Shown in pieces: positions 35,599 to 44,235 of a stretch of 64,000 nt of DNA. The notes under the pieces are model-generated. The model worked only from the letters and a program-made list of their open reading frames with translations, was not told where the DNA came from and made no database searches. Position 1 is the first letter of the stretch, and each line of letters starts with the position of its first letter. Source of the stretch: Falsiruegeria mediterranea M17 (GTDB lineage Bacteria > Pseudomonadota > Alphaproteobacteria > Rhodobacterales > Rhodobacteraceae); assembly GCF_900302455.1 (NCBI RefSeq), contig NZ_ONZG01000013.1, positions 62,001 through 126,000 on the forward strand, in the 5' to 3' direction. Made by a program: the position numbers and the translations under genes.

Positions 35599-36168
35599 TC
35601 AGATGGATTTGCCCTGCACTTGGGTCGCAAGCCGTGAGACGGCTTTGGATACGTCTTCATGATGCGGATGTATAGACTGCGCCCGAACATAGGCGTCATA
35701 GGCGAGTTCGGGCTGATTGATCTGCTCGAGAACATGCCCAAGCCCGAGCATTGCCGTGTAGTTGTTGGGGTTCAGTGTCAGTGTGCGCTCAAGATCAGCA
35801 ATCGCCGGGCCAAAGAGCTGGGCGTTGTAAAACGCCGAGGCGCGCATGTGCCAGCCTTCGGCAAACTCGGGCGCGTGATCAGTCAAAGCGGTGAAATGCT
35901 CGATGGCCGCACGATAGTCTTCGGCATCCATCGCCTCGCGGCCACGTTTGAGCAGCAGGTCGGCCGAAGCAGAGCCCGATTTCGACCACAACGCCTGCAA
36001 CTGCCGTTCCAGGCGCTTGGCCTCGGTCGGATCAGCCAGAACCAACGCCTCGAGCAGTTCGGATTCGTCGTTCAAATCCGCCTCTTGCGCGTGCGTCGCA
36101 ACGGAAAACATCACGAATGCGATGCTTGCCGCAACGATAGCTTTGAGATTGATGCTTGCATTGCCCAT
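35599..36168 (-). CDS. Exported tetratricopeptide-repeat protein
   Basis: This protein of about 189 residues has a signal peptide (LKAIVAASIAFVMFSVATHAQ) followed by an acidic segment and at least three TPR units (AMDAEDYRAAIEHFTAL, FYNAQLFGPAIADLERTLTLNPNNY, LAYDAYVRAQSIHP). TPR proteins of this size in Rhodobacterales are periplasmic scaffolds of unknown partner. Starts at 36168 or 36177 are both possible; neither has a strong ribosome binding site. It diverges from the SCP2 gene. Confidence 0.85.
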   Translation of the reverse strand: MGNASINLKAIVAASIAFVMFSVATHAQEADLNDESELLEALVLADPTEAKRLERQLQALWSKSGSASADLLLKRGREAMDAEDYRAAIEHFTALTDHAPEFAEGWHMRASAFYNAQLFGPAIADLERTLTLNPNNYTAMLGLGHVLEQINQPELAYDAYVRAQSIHPHHEDVSKAVSRLATQVQGKSI

Positions 36169-36249
36169 AACAATCATCAGTGTAGCGTGGCGTGCGTGGA
36201 TGTCCATTCACAGCGCCGTTGTCACAACGATGTTAATTGGAGACAAACC

Positions 36250-36540
36250 ATGAGCGAACTTCTTGACCAGGCTCTGGCCGGATTGAACGAAAAACTGGGT
36301 GGCGGCGGCTTTGACGGCTCGGCCAAATTTGCCATCGCAGACGTGGGCGCAATTGTCCTGGACAGCGACGGCGCACGCATCAGCGATGATGAGGCGGATG
36401 TGACCATGACCGCCGATGCGGACACTTTCACTCAGATCTTCTCGGGCGAGCTGAACCCCACTGGCGCGTTCATGTCGGGCAAGCTGACCATCGACGGTGA
36501 CATGGGCATCGCGATGAAACTGGCCTCGGTACTGGCCTGA
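36250..36540 (+). CDS. SCP2 sterol-carrier domain protein
   Basis: This 96-residue protein consists of one SCP2 lipid-binding domain (FAIADVGAIVLDSDGARIS, DADTFTQIFSGELNPTGAFMSGKL, IDGDMGIAMKLASVL). The ATG at 36250 follows GGAGAC. The stop overlaps the start of the next gene (TGATG), so it is translationally coupled to an alpha/beta hydrolase, suggesting that the pair handles a hydrophobic ester or lysophospholipid. Confidence 0.92.
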   Translation: MSELLDQALAGLNEKLGGGGFDGSAKFAIADVGAIVLDSDGARISDDEADVTMTADADTFTQIFSGELNPTGAFMSGKLTIDGDMGIAMKLASVLA

Positions 36541-37505
36541 TGTCTATCTCGCCGGCCCCGTTCTTTGATGATGTGGCCGGCGGACCCGCCGGGGGCGCAG
36601 CCTGGTGGGTGCAAACCTCGGACGATGTGCGCATCCGCGTGGGTGTATGGCGTGCCGAAGGGGCGGTAAAAGGCTCCGTCCTGATGTTCCCCGGCCGCAC
36701 GGAGTATATCGAAAAATATGGTGAGACGGCGACGCAGCTTGTGTCGCGCGGCTATACCGTTTTGTCTGTGGATTGGCGCGGCCAGGGTTTGGCCGATCGC
36801 CTGCTGGATGACCCGCGCGTGGGTCACGTGGGCCATTTCACCGACTACCAGAAAGACATCGCCGCCGTTCTGCGGGTGGCGCGCGAGCAAGAGTTGCCCA
36901 AACCCTGGCACGTGATTGGCCACTCCATGGGCGGCGCCATCACGTTGCGCGCGGTGATGGAGGGGATGCCGGTGCAGACTTGCGCCTTTACCGGGCCGAT
37001 GTGGGGCATCTATTTCTCGCCACTGATGAAGCCGCTGAGCAAATTGACCATGGTTCTGGCGCCCTTGTTTGGAGCCGCGCACAAGAACCCGCCCAGCACA
37101 TCGCTGGGCAGCTATGTCCTGGAACAAGAGTTTGACGGCAACACCCTGACCCGCGACCCGGCCATGTATCAGATGATGCGCGATCAACTGACCGCCCACC
37201 CCGAGCTGGCCCTAGGTGCACCGTCGATCCACTGGCTCAAGGAATCGGTCACCGAATGCGCCAATCTGGCCGAGCGCGCCTCGCCCGATCTGCCGTGCTT
37301 GACCTATCTGGGCACGCATGAGCAGATCGTTGACCGCGACGCCATCCGCGCCCGCATGCCGAACTGGCCACGCGGCCATCTGGTCGAAGTACCCGATGGC
37401 GAGCATGAGGTGCTGATGGAGGCACCCGACGTGCGCGGCCCGGTGTTTGACCAGCTTGATCACCTCTTTACCACGGGCGATGCGCGCGCGGCGGCCAAAG
37501 CGTAA
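36540..37505 (+). CDS. Alpha/beta hydrolase, lysophospholipase (PldB-like)
   Basis: This 321-residue serine hydrolase has the nucleophile elbow GHSMGG (HVIGHSMGGAITLRAV, about residue 130), an acidic residue in the TYLGTHEQIVDRDAI strand and a final catalytic His in DGEHEVLMEAP. It matches the lysophospholipase/monoacylglycerol lipase family. It overlaps the upstream SCP2 gene by one base and is probably cytoplasmic. Confidence 0.92.
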   Translation: MSISPAPFFDDVAGGPAGGAAWWVQTSDDVRIRVGVWRAEGAVKGSVLMFPGRTEYIEKYGETATQLVSRGYTVLSVDWRGQGLADRLLDDPRVGHVGHFTDYQKDIAAVLRVAREQELPKPWHVIGHSMGGAITLRAVMEGMPVQTCAFTGPMWGIYFSPLMKPLSKLTMVLAPLFGAAHKNPPSTSLGSYVLEQEFDGNTLTRDPAMYQMMRDQLTAHPELALGAPSIHWLKESVTECANLAERASPDLPCLTYLGTHEQIVDRDAIRARMPNWPRGHLVEVPDGEHEVLMEAPDVRGPVFDQLDHLFTTGDARAAAKA

Positions 37506-37567
37506 CTTGTGGTCGCCCCACCCCCGCCTTAGATACGGGGGTAAGACAGATTTTCATGAGGTCCCAC

Positions 37568-39388
37568 ATGCTCCACCTTCCCTTTCCCGTGCGCGATGCC
37601 AATGCTGGCGGCGGATCCGATCCCTTGGGCAACCTGCCCGAATGGGACCTAAGCGATCTTTACACCGGGGATGACGCGCCCGAGCTGAAGCGGGATCTGG
37701 AATGGCTGGAAAAAGCCTGTGCCGAGTTTGCTGCGGATTATGAGGGCAAGCTGGCTGATCTGGACGCTGCGGGCCTGCTGGAGTGCGTGCTGCGCAACGA
37801 AAAGATCAACGCCATCGCCGGGCGCATCATGTCTTATGCGGGCTTGCGTTATTACCAGCTGACCACCGATTCTGAGCGCGCCAAGTTCATGTCGGATGCG
37901 CAGGAAGCGATCACCAACTACACCACACCACTGGTGTTCTTCACGCTGGAACTGAACCGCATCGACGATGATGTTCTGGCGGCGCATTTTGCAGAAAATG
38001 CCGATCTCGCTCGCTATGAACCCGTCTTCCGTCGCATTCGTGCAATGAAACCCTATCAGCTGAGCGACGAGTTGGAACGCTTCATGCATGATCTGGGCAT
38101 GGTCGGCGACGCCTGGGAGCGGCTCTTTGACGAGACCATCGCAGGCCTCACCTTTGACGTCGACGGCGAAGAGCTGAACATCGAAGGCACGCTGAACCTG
38201 TTGACCGAGCAGGACCGCGCCAAGCGTGAGGCTGCCTCGCACGAGTTGGCCCGCGTCTTTGCCGACAACATCAAGACCTTTGCCCGCGTCCACAACACGC
38301 AAGCCAAGGAAAAGGAAATCATCGACCGCTGGCGCGGCATGCCCAGCCCGCAGACCGGCCGTCACCTGTCCAACGACGTGGAACCCGAAGTGGTCGAGGC
38401 GCTGCGCGAGGCCGTTGTTGCCGCCTACCCCAAGCTGTCGCACCGCTATTATGAGCTGAAACGCAAATGGCTGGGTCTGGATGTCATGCAGGTCTGGGAC
38501 CGCAATGCGCCCCTGCCGATGGAAGACACCCGCACCGTTGCCTGGCCCGAGGCCGAAAAGATGGTGATGGACGCCTACAGCGCCTTTGACCCGCGTATGG
38601 GCGACCTGGCCGCGCCCTTCTTCTCCAAAGGTTGGATCGACGCCGAGGTGAAACCGGGCAAAGCGCCGGGCGCCTTTGCCCACCCCACCGTGACGGATGT
38701 GCATCCCTATGTGATGCTCAACTACCTGGGCAAGCCGCGTGATGTGATGACGCTGGCGCACGAACTGGGCCACGGTGTCCACCAGGTGCTGGCCGCTGAA
38801 CAGGGAGAAATGCTGTCATCGACCCCGCTGACGCTGGCCGAAACTGCATCCGTGTTTGGCGAGATGCTAACGTTCCGCAAGATGCTGGACAAAGCCGAAA
38901 CCAAGGAACAGCGCAAGGTGCTGCTGGCCGGCAAGGTCGAGGATATGATCAACACGGTCGTCCGCCAAATCGCCTTTTATGATTTCGAGTGCAAACTCCA
39001 CGCTGCACGGGCTGAGGGCGAGCTGACCCCGGATGACATCAACGCCCTGTGGATGAGTGTTCAAGCTGAGAGCCTTGGCCCGGCATTTGAATTCATGGAA
39101 GGCTATGAAACTTTCTGGGCCTATATCCCCCACTTCGTCCACTCGCCCTTCTACGTCTACGCCTATGCATTCGGCGATGGCCTCGTGAACGCGCTCTATT
39201 CCGTCTATGCCGACGGCAAAGAAGGCTTCGAAGACCTCTATTTCGACATGCTCCGCGCCGGTGGATCAAAACACCACAAAGAGCTGCTCGCGCCCTTTGG
39301 TCTGGATGCCAGTGATCCTACGTTCTGGGACAAGGGCCTCTCGATGATCTCGGGCTTCATTGACGAACTGGAGGCGATGGAGGACTGA
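37568..39388 (+). CDS. pepF: Oligoendopeptidase F (M3 family)
   Basis: This 606-residue zinc metallopeptidase has HELGHGVHQ at residues 398-406 (zinc ligands H398 and H402, catalytic E399). It has the PepF family helices and the conserved FVHSPFYVYAYAFGDGLVNAL near the C-terminus. It cleaves short peptides in the cytoplasm. I chose the ATG at 37568, which has GAGGT six bases upstream, over one at 37556. A weak CCCCCG/CGGGGG hairpin (37521-37541) precedes it. Confidence 0.95.
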   Translation: MLHLPFPVRDANAGGGSDPLGNLPEWDLSDLYTGDDAPELKRDLEWLEKACAEFAADYEGKLADLDAAGLLECVLRNEKINAIAGRIMSYAGLRYYQLTTDSERAKFMSDAQEAITNYTTPLVFFTLELNRIDDDVLAAHFAENADLARYEPVFRRIRAMKPYQLSDELERFMHDLGMVGDAWERLFDETIAGLTFDVDGEELNIEGTLNLLTEQDRAKREAASHELARVFADNIKTFARVHNTQAKEKEIIDRWRGMPSPQTGRHLSNDVEPEVVEALREAVVAAYPKLSHRYYELKRKWLGLDVMQVWDRNAPLPMEDTRTVAWPEAEKMVMDAYSAFDPRMGDLAAPFFSKGWIDAEVKPGKAPGAFAHPTVTDVHPYVMLNYLGKPRDVMTLAHELGHGVHQVLAAEQGEMLSSTPLTLAETASVFGEMLTFRKMLDKAETKEQRKVLLAGKVEDMINTVVRQIAFYDFECKLHAARAEGELTPDDINALWMSVQAESLGPAFEFMEGYETFWAYIPHFVHSPFYVYAYAFGDGLVNALYSVYADGKEGFEDLYFDMLRAGGSKHHKELLAPFGLDASDPTFWDKGLSMISGFIDELEAMED

Positions 39389-39534
39389 CCTCTCGCCAAG
39401 TTACAGCACTAAGTTCGCGCCTAACCTTTTCGGTGGGCGCGAACCAGGTCACGGGCGCTCGAGGACCCAAAATGACTGGCGTTTCTAGGGCATCTGCCTG
39501 AGAGTGTGCCAAATCCATTTTCGGTCCAATTCCT

Positions 39535-40248
39535 ATGCCCATGCCCGCCCTCACCCTCAGCCCAATCACCGACGCCAACCGAGCACAGTTCCTGTCTGTC
39601 TCGGTTACCTCTGAACAAATCAAATTTTCAGGCACCGTGGCCGAGGCCTATGGATCGGCCGAAGAGGGCATCGACTTTCATGGCATCTGGCTCGGCAATC
39701 AGCCGGTAGGGTTCTTCAAGATCGACCGGCTTTATCACAGCCGCTATCCCTTTGCTCATGACACCGGTCTGGGCCTGCGGGCCTTCATGATTGATGCGAA
39801 CCATCAGGGGCAAGGGCTGGCCACGCAGGTGGTTGAGGCGCTTGGCCCCTACCTCGCAAAGCACTACCCGGACGCGACGGCTGTGGTTCTGACGGTGAAT
39901 ATGGCCAACCCCGGCGCGATCCGCTGCTATCTGAAGGGGGGCTTTGACGACACCGGCGAGACCTGGCCCCATGGCGAGGCCGGTCCGCAGCACATCATGC
40001 GGATGGATTTGGCGAGCGCGCCCGCCAAGCCCACCCTGCGAGAGCGGTTCAAACCCTTCTTTGCCTGGGTTCGTCGCAATGTACCAAGGGGCATGCGCCT
40101 GTTTCTGGGCATTCTGCTGATCATCGGCGGCATCCTTGGCTTTCTGCCCATCCTCGGCTTCTGGATGATCCCGCTCGGCGTGATGGTGGCCGCCATGGAC
40201 GTCCGTCTGTACCGCCGTTGGCGGAGCCGCCGGGCCAGTCGAAAGTAA
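39535..40248 (+). CDS. GNAT acetyltransferase fused to a C-terminal two-helix membrane module
   Basis: This 237-residue protein has two parts. Residues 1-160 form a GNAT domain (FMIDANHQGQGLATQVVEAL is the acetyl-CoA loop; LTVNMANPGAIRCYLKGGF is motif B). Residues 175-237 are a basic linker and two hydrophobic helices (MRLFLGILLIIGGILGFLPI and LGFWMIPLGVMVAAMDV) ending in RRWRSRR. The tail resembles small PGPGW-type transmembrane proteins. The fusion would tether the acetyltransferase to the inner membrane. The substrate is unknown. Confidence 0.82.
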   Translation: MPMPALTLSPITDANRAQFLSVSVTSEQIKFSGTVAEAYGSAEEGIDFHGIWLGNQPVGFFKIDRLYHSRYPFAHDTGLGLRAFMIDANHQGQGLATQVVEALGPYLAKHYPDATAVVLTVNMANPGAIRCYLKGGFDDTGETWPHGEAGPQHIMRMDLASAPAKPTLRERFKPFFAWVRRNVPRGMRLFLGILLIIGGILGFLPILGFWMIPLGVMVAAMDVRLYRRWRSRRASRK

Positions 40249-40252
40249 CGCC

Positions 40253-40720
40253 ATGTACCGCATGAAACCCGGCGTCAAAAAGAACCCCGAGCGTCGATGG
40301 GCGTTGCCGGATCGGGTGTTTTCGGCAACGGAGCCTGTCACATTCTGGCCGGGGTCTATTTGCAGGCCCCGCCCCTGCCCGGTTTCCATGCTGAACGTAT
40401 CATTCCGGGCGATGGTTTTGCCGGGAACCACATCTATGTCACCGACGGTACCGTGGCCTTTGACTATCACGGGTACACCCTCCGCAATCGGCTGCTGCGC
40501 TATTACACGAACACTGGGCGGGCTAATATGCCGAAGGCTGGCATTGCAGACTGGAGCCGGTGGATTTTGACCTGCTGAGCACTCAAACCCTCAACGCCCG
40601 CAAAATGCTTGGTCCGAACCAATACCTGTTCGATGCGATCCCCAGGGCGCAGCGCTACTTGTGGAACATCGACCATTTTGCGGCCCGCAACAAAGCCTTG
40701 CAGCAGGAAAAAATCTCTGC
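40253..40720 (+). pseudogene. Degraded gene, reading frame broken twice
   Basis: A single protein-like sequence runs across three frames: MYRMKPGVKKNPERRWALP in the frame of 40253, then GNGACHILAGVYLQAPPLPG through YHGYTLRNRLLRYY in the frame of 40297, then EPVDFDLLSTQTLNARKMLG through NIDHFAARNKA in the frame of 40560. Each switch equals loss of one base; the first is at a GTTTTC run near 40320, the second near 40550. The last frame has no early stop and runs into the next gene. I think this is a Rhodobacterales hypothetical family, but I cannot name it. Sequencing error at the T-run is an alternative for the first shift. Confidence 0.65.
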
Positions 40721-40803
40721 TGAACACACAATTCCCCTCTTGAACCTACAGCAGCTAGAGCAATTACGTTACTTGTCGAACCAAGGATCAAAGGAGTCGG
40801 CAA

Positions 40804-41430
40804 ATGGCCGGATGCTGCAACCACGACACCAAGTTCGACGGGCTGTCGTCAGATTACAAACGCAGGCTTTGGTTGGTAATCGCCATCAACGCCATCATGT
40901 TTGCGGTCGAGATGGGAGCCGGCCATATGGCAAGGTCGCAAGCCTTGCAGGCGGATGCGCTCGATTTTCTGGGCGACGCGCTGACCTATGGCATTTCGCT
41001 TGCCGTGATCGGCGCATCGGTCCGGGTGCGGACAAATGCGGCACTCTTCAAGGCAGTCAGCCTGCTGGTAATGGGGTTATGGGTGATGGGCTCGACCCTG
41101 TACCGCGTGTTCTATGTGGGTGTGCCCGAAGCGCAGATCATGGGCGTGATCGGTTTCATGGCTCTGGTCGCAAACCTTACCAGCGTAGCGTTGCTGGTCC
41201 GTTACAAGGACGGGGACGCCAATGTGCGGTCGGTCTGGCTGTGTTCGCGCAACGACGCCATCGGCAATGTTGCGGTCATGCTGGCCGCTGCGGGTGTCTG
41301 GGGCTCGACCTCGGGCTGGCCCGACTTGCTGGTTGCCGGCATCATGGGCGGGTTGTTCCTGTCCTCGGCGATGCAGATCTTTCGCCAAGCCGTGGACGAG
41401 CGGCGTGCCCTAACCCAACCGGTCACTTGA
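40804..41430 (+). CDS. Cation diffusion facilitator-like transporter lacking the cytoplasmic domain
   Basis: This 208-residue membrane protein has six helices and the CDF metal site pairs: ALDFLGDALTYG (D and D four apart in TM2) and SRNDAIGNVAVM (N/D in TM5). The N-terminus has CCNHDTKF. The usual C-terminal metallochaperone-like domain of CzcD/ZitB is absent. It probably exports a divalent metal such as zinc. A GGAGTCGGCAA-type site precedes the ATG. It overlaps the convergent zinc-finger gene by 8 bases. Confidence 0.88.
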   Translation: MAGCCNHDTKFDGLSSDYKRRLWLVIAINAIMFAVEMGAGHMARSQALQADALDFLGDALTYGISLAVIGASVRVRTNAALFKAVSLLVMGLWVMGSTLYRVFYVGVPEAQIMGVIGFMALVANLTSVALLVRYKDGDANVRSVWLCSRNDAIGNVAVMLAAAGVWGSTSGWPDLLVAGIMGGLFLSSAMQIFRQAVDERRALTQPVT

Positions 41431-41692
41431 GCTGACTGTCCTTTGATCCGCGCCGGTTGATCCCGGCGCGGGCTTGAAACGCTCCATCGCGCTCTTGTTG
41501 GCAATCAATGCACAGTTTGACGCCCTGCAAGGCAAGGCGACGCTTTTCGGGGATCGGCTCCTCGCATTCGGCGCAATGGGTCAGGCTTTCGCCCTGCGGC
41601 GCGCGGCGTTGCTTCATTCGCGCCAATTCGTCCGAGATCGACGCCTCGATCTGTTCGCTCACCGCCCCGTCGCGGGCCCACCCTCCGGCCAT
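41423..41692 (-). CDS. DksA/TraR-type C4 zinc-finger protein
   Basis: This 89-residue protein has a four-cysteine zinc finger (CAECEEPIPEKRR ... LCIDCQQ) preceded by an N-terminal helix, the short TraR-like form of the DksA family. Such proteins bind the secondary channel of RNA polymerase and change promoter choice. The ATG at 41692 follows TTAGGAGACG. The gene converges on and overlaps the end of the CDF transporter gene. Confidence 0.9.
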   Translation of the reverse strand: MAGGWARDGAVSEQIEASISDELARMKQRRAPQGESLTHCAECEEPIPEKRRLALQGVKLCIDCQQERDGAFQARAGINRRGSKDSQLK

Positions 41693-41835
41693 CTGCCGTC
41701 TCCTAACCGATATCAGGGCACAAGTATTCCACAACAGATCAGCCCACGTAAAGTCGCCCCCTTTGACTCTGGCACTCGAACACCATGCCCCAGAAAACGG
41801 TCGAACTCGCCTATGGTTGCCGTTACAGAGGCGCA

Positions 41836-42951
41836 ATGAACACACACGCCAAATTCGAGATCTATGCCGTTGTCGCCCCCGGGTTGGAACTTGCCTTGCG
41901 GGACGAAGCCCTGGAACTGGGCTTTCGCAAAGCCAAGGCCGCACCGGGCGGCGTGCGATTTCGCGGCACTTGGACCGACGTCAGGCGTGCCAATCTGGAG
42001 CTGCGCGGCGCGGCCAAGATCCTGGCCCGGATCGGCAGCTTTCGAGTGACGCATCTGGCCCAGTTGGACAAGCTATCGCGTGAGTTTGACTGGGCCCGCA
42101 CCCTGCGCGCTGATGTGCCAGTGCGGGTCGAAGTGACATGCAAACGATCAAAGATCTATCACGCCGGCGCAGCGACCGAGCGCATTGAACGCGCCATCGC
42201 CGAAGAGTTCGGCGCACCGATTGACAAGGATGCACAAGTCGTTGTGAAGGCCCGGATCGAAGAGGACACCTGCACCCTCAGCGTCGACACCTCTGGTGAA
42301 CTTTTGCACAAGCGCGGTCACAAGGTGGCAGTCGGCAAAGCTCCGATGCGCGAAAACATGGCCGCCCTGTTTCTGCGCCAATGCGCTTTTGACGGGTCCG
42401 AGCCGGTGTTGGACCCAATGTGTGGGTCAGGCACCTTTGTCATCGAGGCCGCAGAAATCGCCAAGGGCCTGCAACCTGGGCGATCTCGTGGTTTTGCTTT
42501 TGAACAACTGACGACATTTGATCTGGACGCGTTCAACGCATTGAAGACCGAACCACAGGCCACTGATCAGACGTTGAAATTCTACGGCTCCGATCGCAAT
42601 GCCGGTGCCGTCGAGATGAGCGCGGCCAACGCGGCTCGTGCGGGTATTGGGGATGTGACCATGTTCCGCCAATGCGGCGCCAGCGAGATCGAGCGGCCCG
42701 ACGGACCGCCGGGGTTGGTCATCGTAAATCCCCCCTATGGCGGACGGATCGGCGACAAGAAAGCGCTGTTTGCCCTGTATGGATCCTTGGGTCGTACTCT
42801 AAGCGACCGCTTCAAAGGGTGGCGTGTTGGCATCGTGACCAACGAAGCCAGCCTCGCCAATTCCACGGGCCTTCGGTTCAAGCCGACCAAACCGCCGGTA
42901 TCGCATGGCGGGATCAAGATTACGCTCTATCAAACTGATCCGATTGAATAA
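41836..42951 (+). CDS. THUMP-domain class I RNA methyltransferase (RlmL/YcbY-like)
   Basis: This 371-residue enzyme has an N-terminal ferredoxin-like/THUMP region (residues 1-155) and a Rossmann methyltransferase domain with DPMCGSGTFVIEAAEIA and IVNPPYGGRIG (the NPPY catalytic motif of N2-guanine or N6-adenine RNA methylation). It most likely modifies 23S rRNA or tRNA. The ATG at 41836 has GAGG upstream; an in-frame ATG at 41785 adds 17 poorly matching residues. It is followed by structured repeat C. Confidence 0.92.
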   Translation: MNTHAKFEIYAVVAPGLELALRDEALELGFRKAKAAPGGVRFRGTWTDVRRANLELRGAAKILARIGSFRVTHLAQLDKLSREFDWARTLRADVPVRVEVTCKRSKIYHAGAATERIERAIAEEFGAPIDKDAQVVVKARIEEDTCTLSVDTSGELLHKRGHKVAVGKAPMRENMAALFLRQCAFDGSEPVLDPMCGSGTFVIEAAEIAKGLQPGRSRGFAFEQLTTFDLDAFNALKTEPQATDQTLKFYGSDRNAGAVEMSAANAARAGIGDVTMFRQCGASEIERPDGPPGLVIVNPPYGGRIGDKKALFALYGSLGRTLSDRFKGWRVGIVTNEASLANSTGLRFKPTKPPVSHGGIKITLYQTDPIE

Positions 42952-42974
42952 TCTGCTTTAGATACGAACAGCAA

Positions 42975-43110
42975 GAGCTCCCGCATCCGAGCGATCTTGG
43001 CTTCACCGACACCGCTAACGGCCTTGGGCCCGACGCCGCGCGCAGCGCGGCCCGGCCCAACGGGAGGAAGTGTTTCGTAAGAAACATCGACGACGGGCGG
43101 GAGCCGCCCC
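42975..43110 (+). repeat. Structured intergenic repeat, copy C (minimal)
   Basis: At 136 bp this is the shortest copy. Ends CTCCCGC and GCGGGAG pair. AACGGCCTTGGGCC and CGGCCCAACGGGAGG pair around a GCCGCGC-GCA-GCGCGGC hairpin with no insert. The small hairpin is TGTTTC-GTAA-GAAACA (43071-43086). It lies between two convergent genes. Confidence 0.9.
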
Positions 43111-43143
43111 GCCTACCGACGCGACGCTATCCCCTTAACGCAA

Positions 43144-43169
43144 CAAGCCCCGGCCAAGACCGGGGCTTG
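43144..43169 (-). terminator. Terminator hairpin of rpoH
   Basis: CAAGCCCCGG (43144-43153) and CCGGGGCTTG (43160-43169) form a perfect 10-bp stem with a 6-base loop, 24 bases past the rpoH stop. A short T-containing tract follows on the minus strand. Confidence 0.8.
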
Positions 43170-43192
43170 CGCACGAGGGGCGTCCAGAAAGG

Positions 43193-44089
43193 TCAGCCGT
43201 TGCCCAGCATCCCCTTTTCACGCGCCAGTTCGCGCATCTTCTTTTGCAGCTTTTCAAACGCGCGCACTTCGATTTGACGAATGCGTTCGCGGCTGACGTT
43301 GTACTGCGTGCTCAAATCTTCAAGTGTCACGGCCTGATCCGACAGACGGCGTTGGGTCAAGATGTCTTTTTCGCGATCATTCAGCACATCCAGTGCCTGC
43401 GCCAGCAGCTCGCGCCGCGCTTCCATCTCGTCGCGCGCTTCATAGTCGCCAGCCTGATCCGCATCTTCATCCTCGAGCCAATCCTGCCATTGCATGGTCC
43501 CCTCGCCTTCGGAGCCGACGGTCGCGTTCAACGACGCGTCCCCACCCGACATGCGGCGGTTCATGCTGATGACCTCTTCTTCGGTCACGCCCAAATCTGT
43601 CGCAATCTGTTTCACGTTTTCTGGGCGCAGATCACCCTCTTCCAACGCGCCGATGCGAGCCTTGGCCTTGCGCAGGTTAAAGAACAGCTTCTTCTGCGCC
43701 GAGGTTGTGCCCAGCTTGACCATCGACCACGACCGCAGGACATATTCCTGGATCGAAGCGCGGATCCACCACATGGCATAAGTCGCCAGTCGGAAGCCTT
43801 TTTCGGGGTCGAACTTTTTGACCGCCTGCATCAGGCCCACGTTGGCCTCGGAAATTACCTCGGCCTGAGGCAGGCCATAGCCGCGATAGCCCATGGCGAT
43901 CTTGGCTGCCAAGCGCAGGTGCGATGTGACCATTCTATGCGCTGCTTCAGTGTCTTGCTTCTCAACCCACCGTTTGGCGAGCATATATTCTTCTTCGGGT
44001 TCCAGCAGCGGGAACTTGCGGATTTCCTGCATATAGCGGTTCAGACCGCCCTCGGGCGTCGGTGCGGGGAGATTTGCGTAATTTGCCAT
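43193..44089 (-). CDS. rpoH: RNA polymerase heat-shock sigma factor RpoH (sigma-32)
   Basis: This 298-residue sigma factor has region 2 (HLRLAAKIAMGYRGYGLPQAEVISEANVGLMQAV, of which GYGLPQAEVISEANVGLMQA is diagnostic) and the RpoH box QKKLFFNLRKAK, found only in sigma-32 proteins. Region 4.2 is [20 protein letters not shown]. It directs heat-shock and, in this group, oxidative-stress genes. Roseobacters usually carry two RpoH paralogues; which one this is cannot be decided here. A hairpin terminator follows. Confidence 0.96.
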   Translation of the reverse strand: MANYANLPAPTPEGGLNRYMQEIRKFPLLEPEEEYMLAKRWVEKQDTEAAHRMVTSHLRLAAKIAMGYRGYGLPQAEVISEANVGLMQAVKKFDPEKGFRLATYAMWWIRASIQEYVLRSWSMVKLGTTSAQKKLFFNLRKAKARIGALEEGDLRPENVKQIATDLGVTEEEVISMNRRMSGGDASLNATVGSEGEGTMQWQDWLEDEDADQAGDYEARDEMEARRELLAQALDVLNDREKDILTQRRLSDQAVTLEDLSTQYNVSRERIRQIEVRAFEKLQKKMRELAREKGMLGNG

Positions 44090-44235
44090 GTATTTTGTCC
44101 CTCCCTTAAATGTTTAAGGACTTAACATAGGATATGGGTCACCTATGTTGCCCTTACAAGTGCTGGGGGTACAATATTCTGATTAAGCTTTGATTAAGAA
44201 AAGGTGAGAGTTAACTCTTCACGCCTTTGTGCTGT

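Noticed and set aside
35659-36249. N-terminal extension of the SCP2 frame
   Set aside because: The SCP2 start at 36250 has a good ribosome binding site; the upstream part is antisense to the TPR gene.
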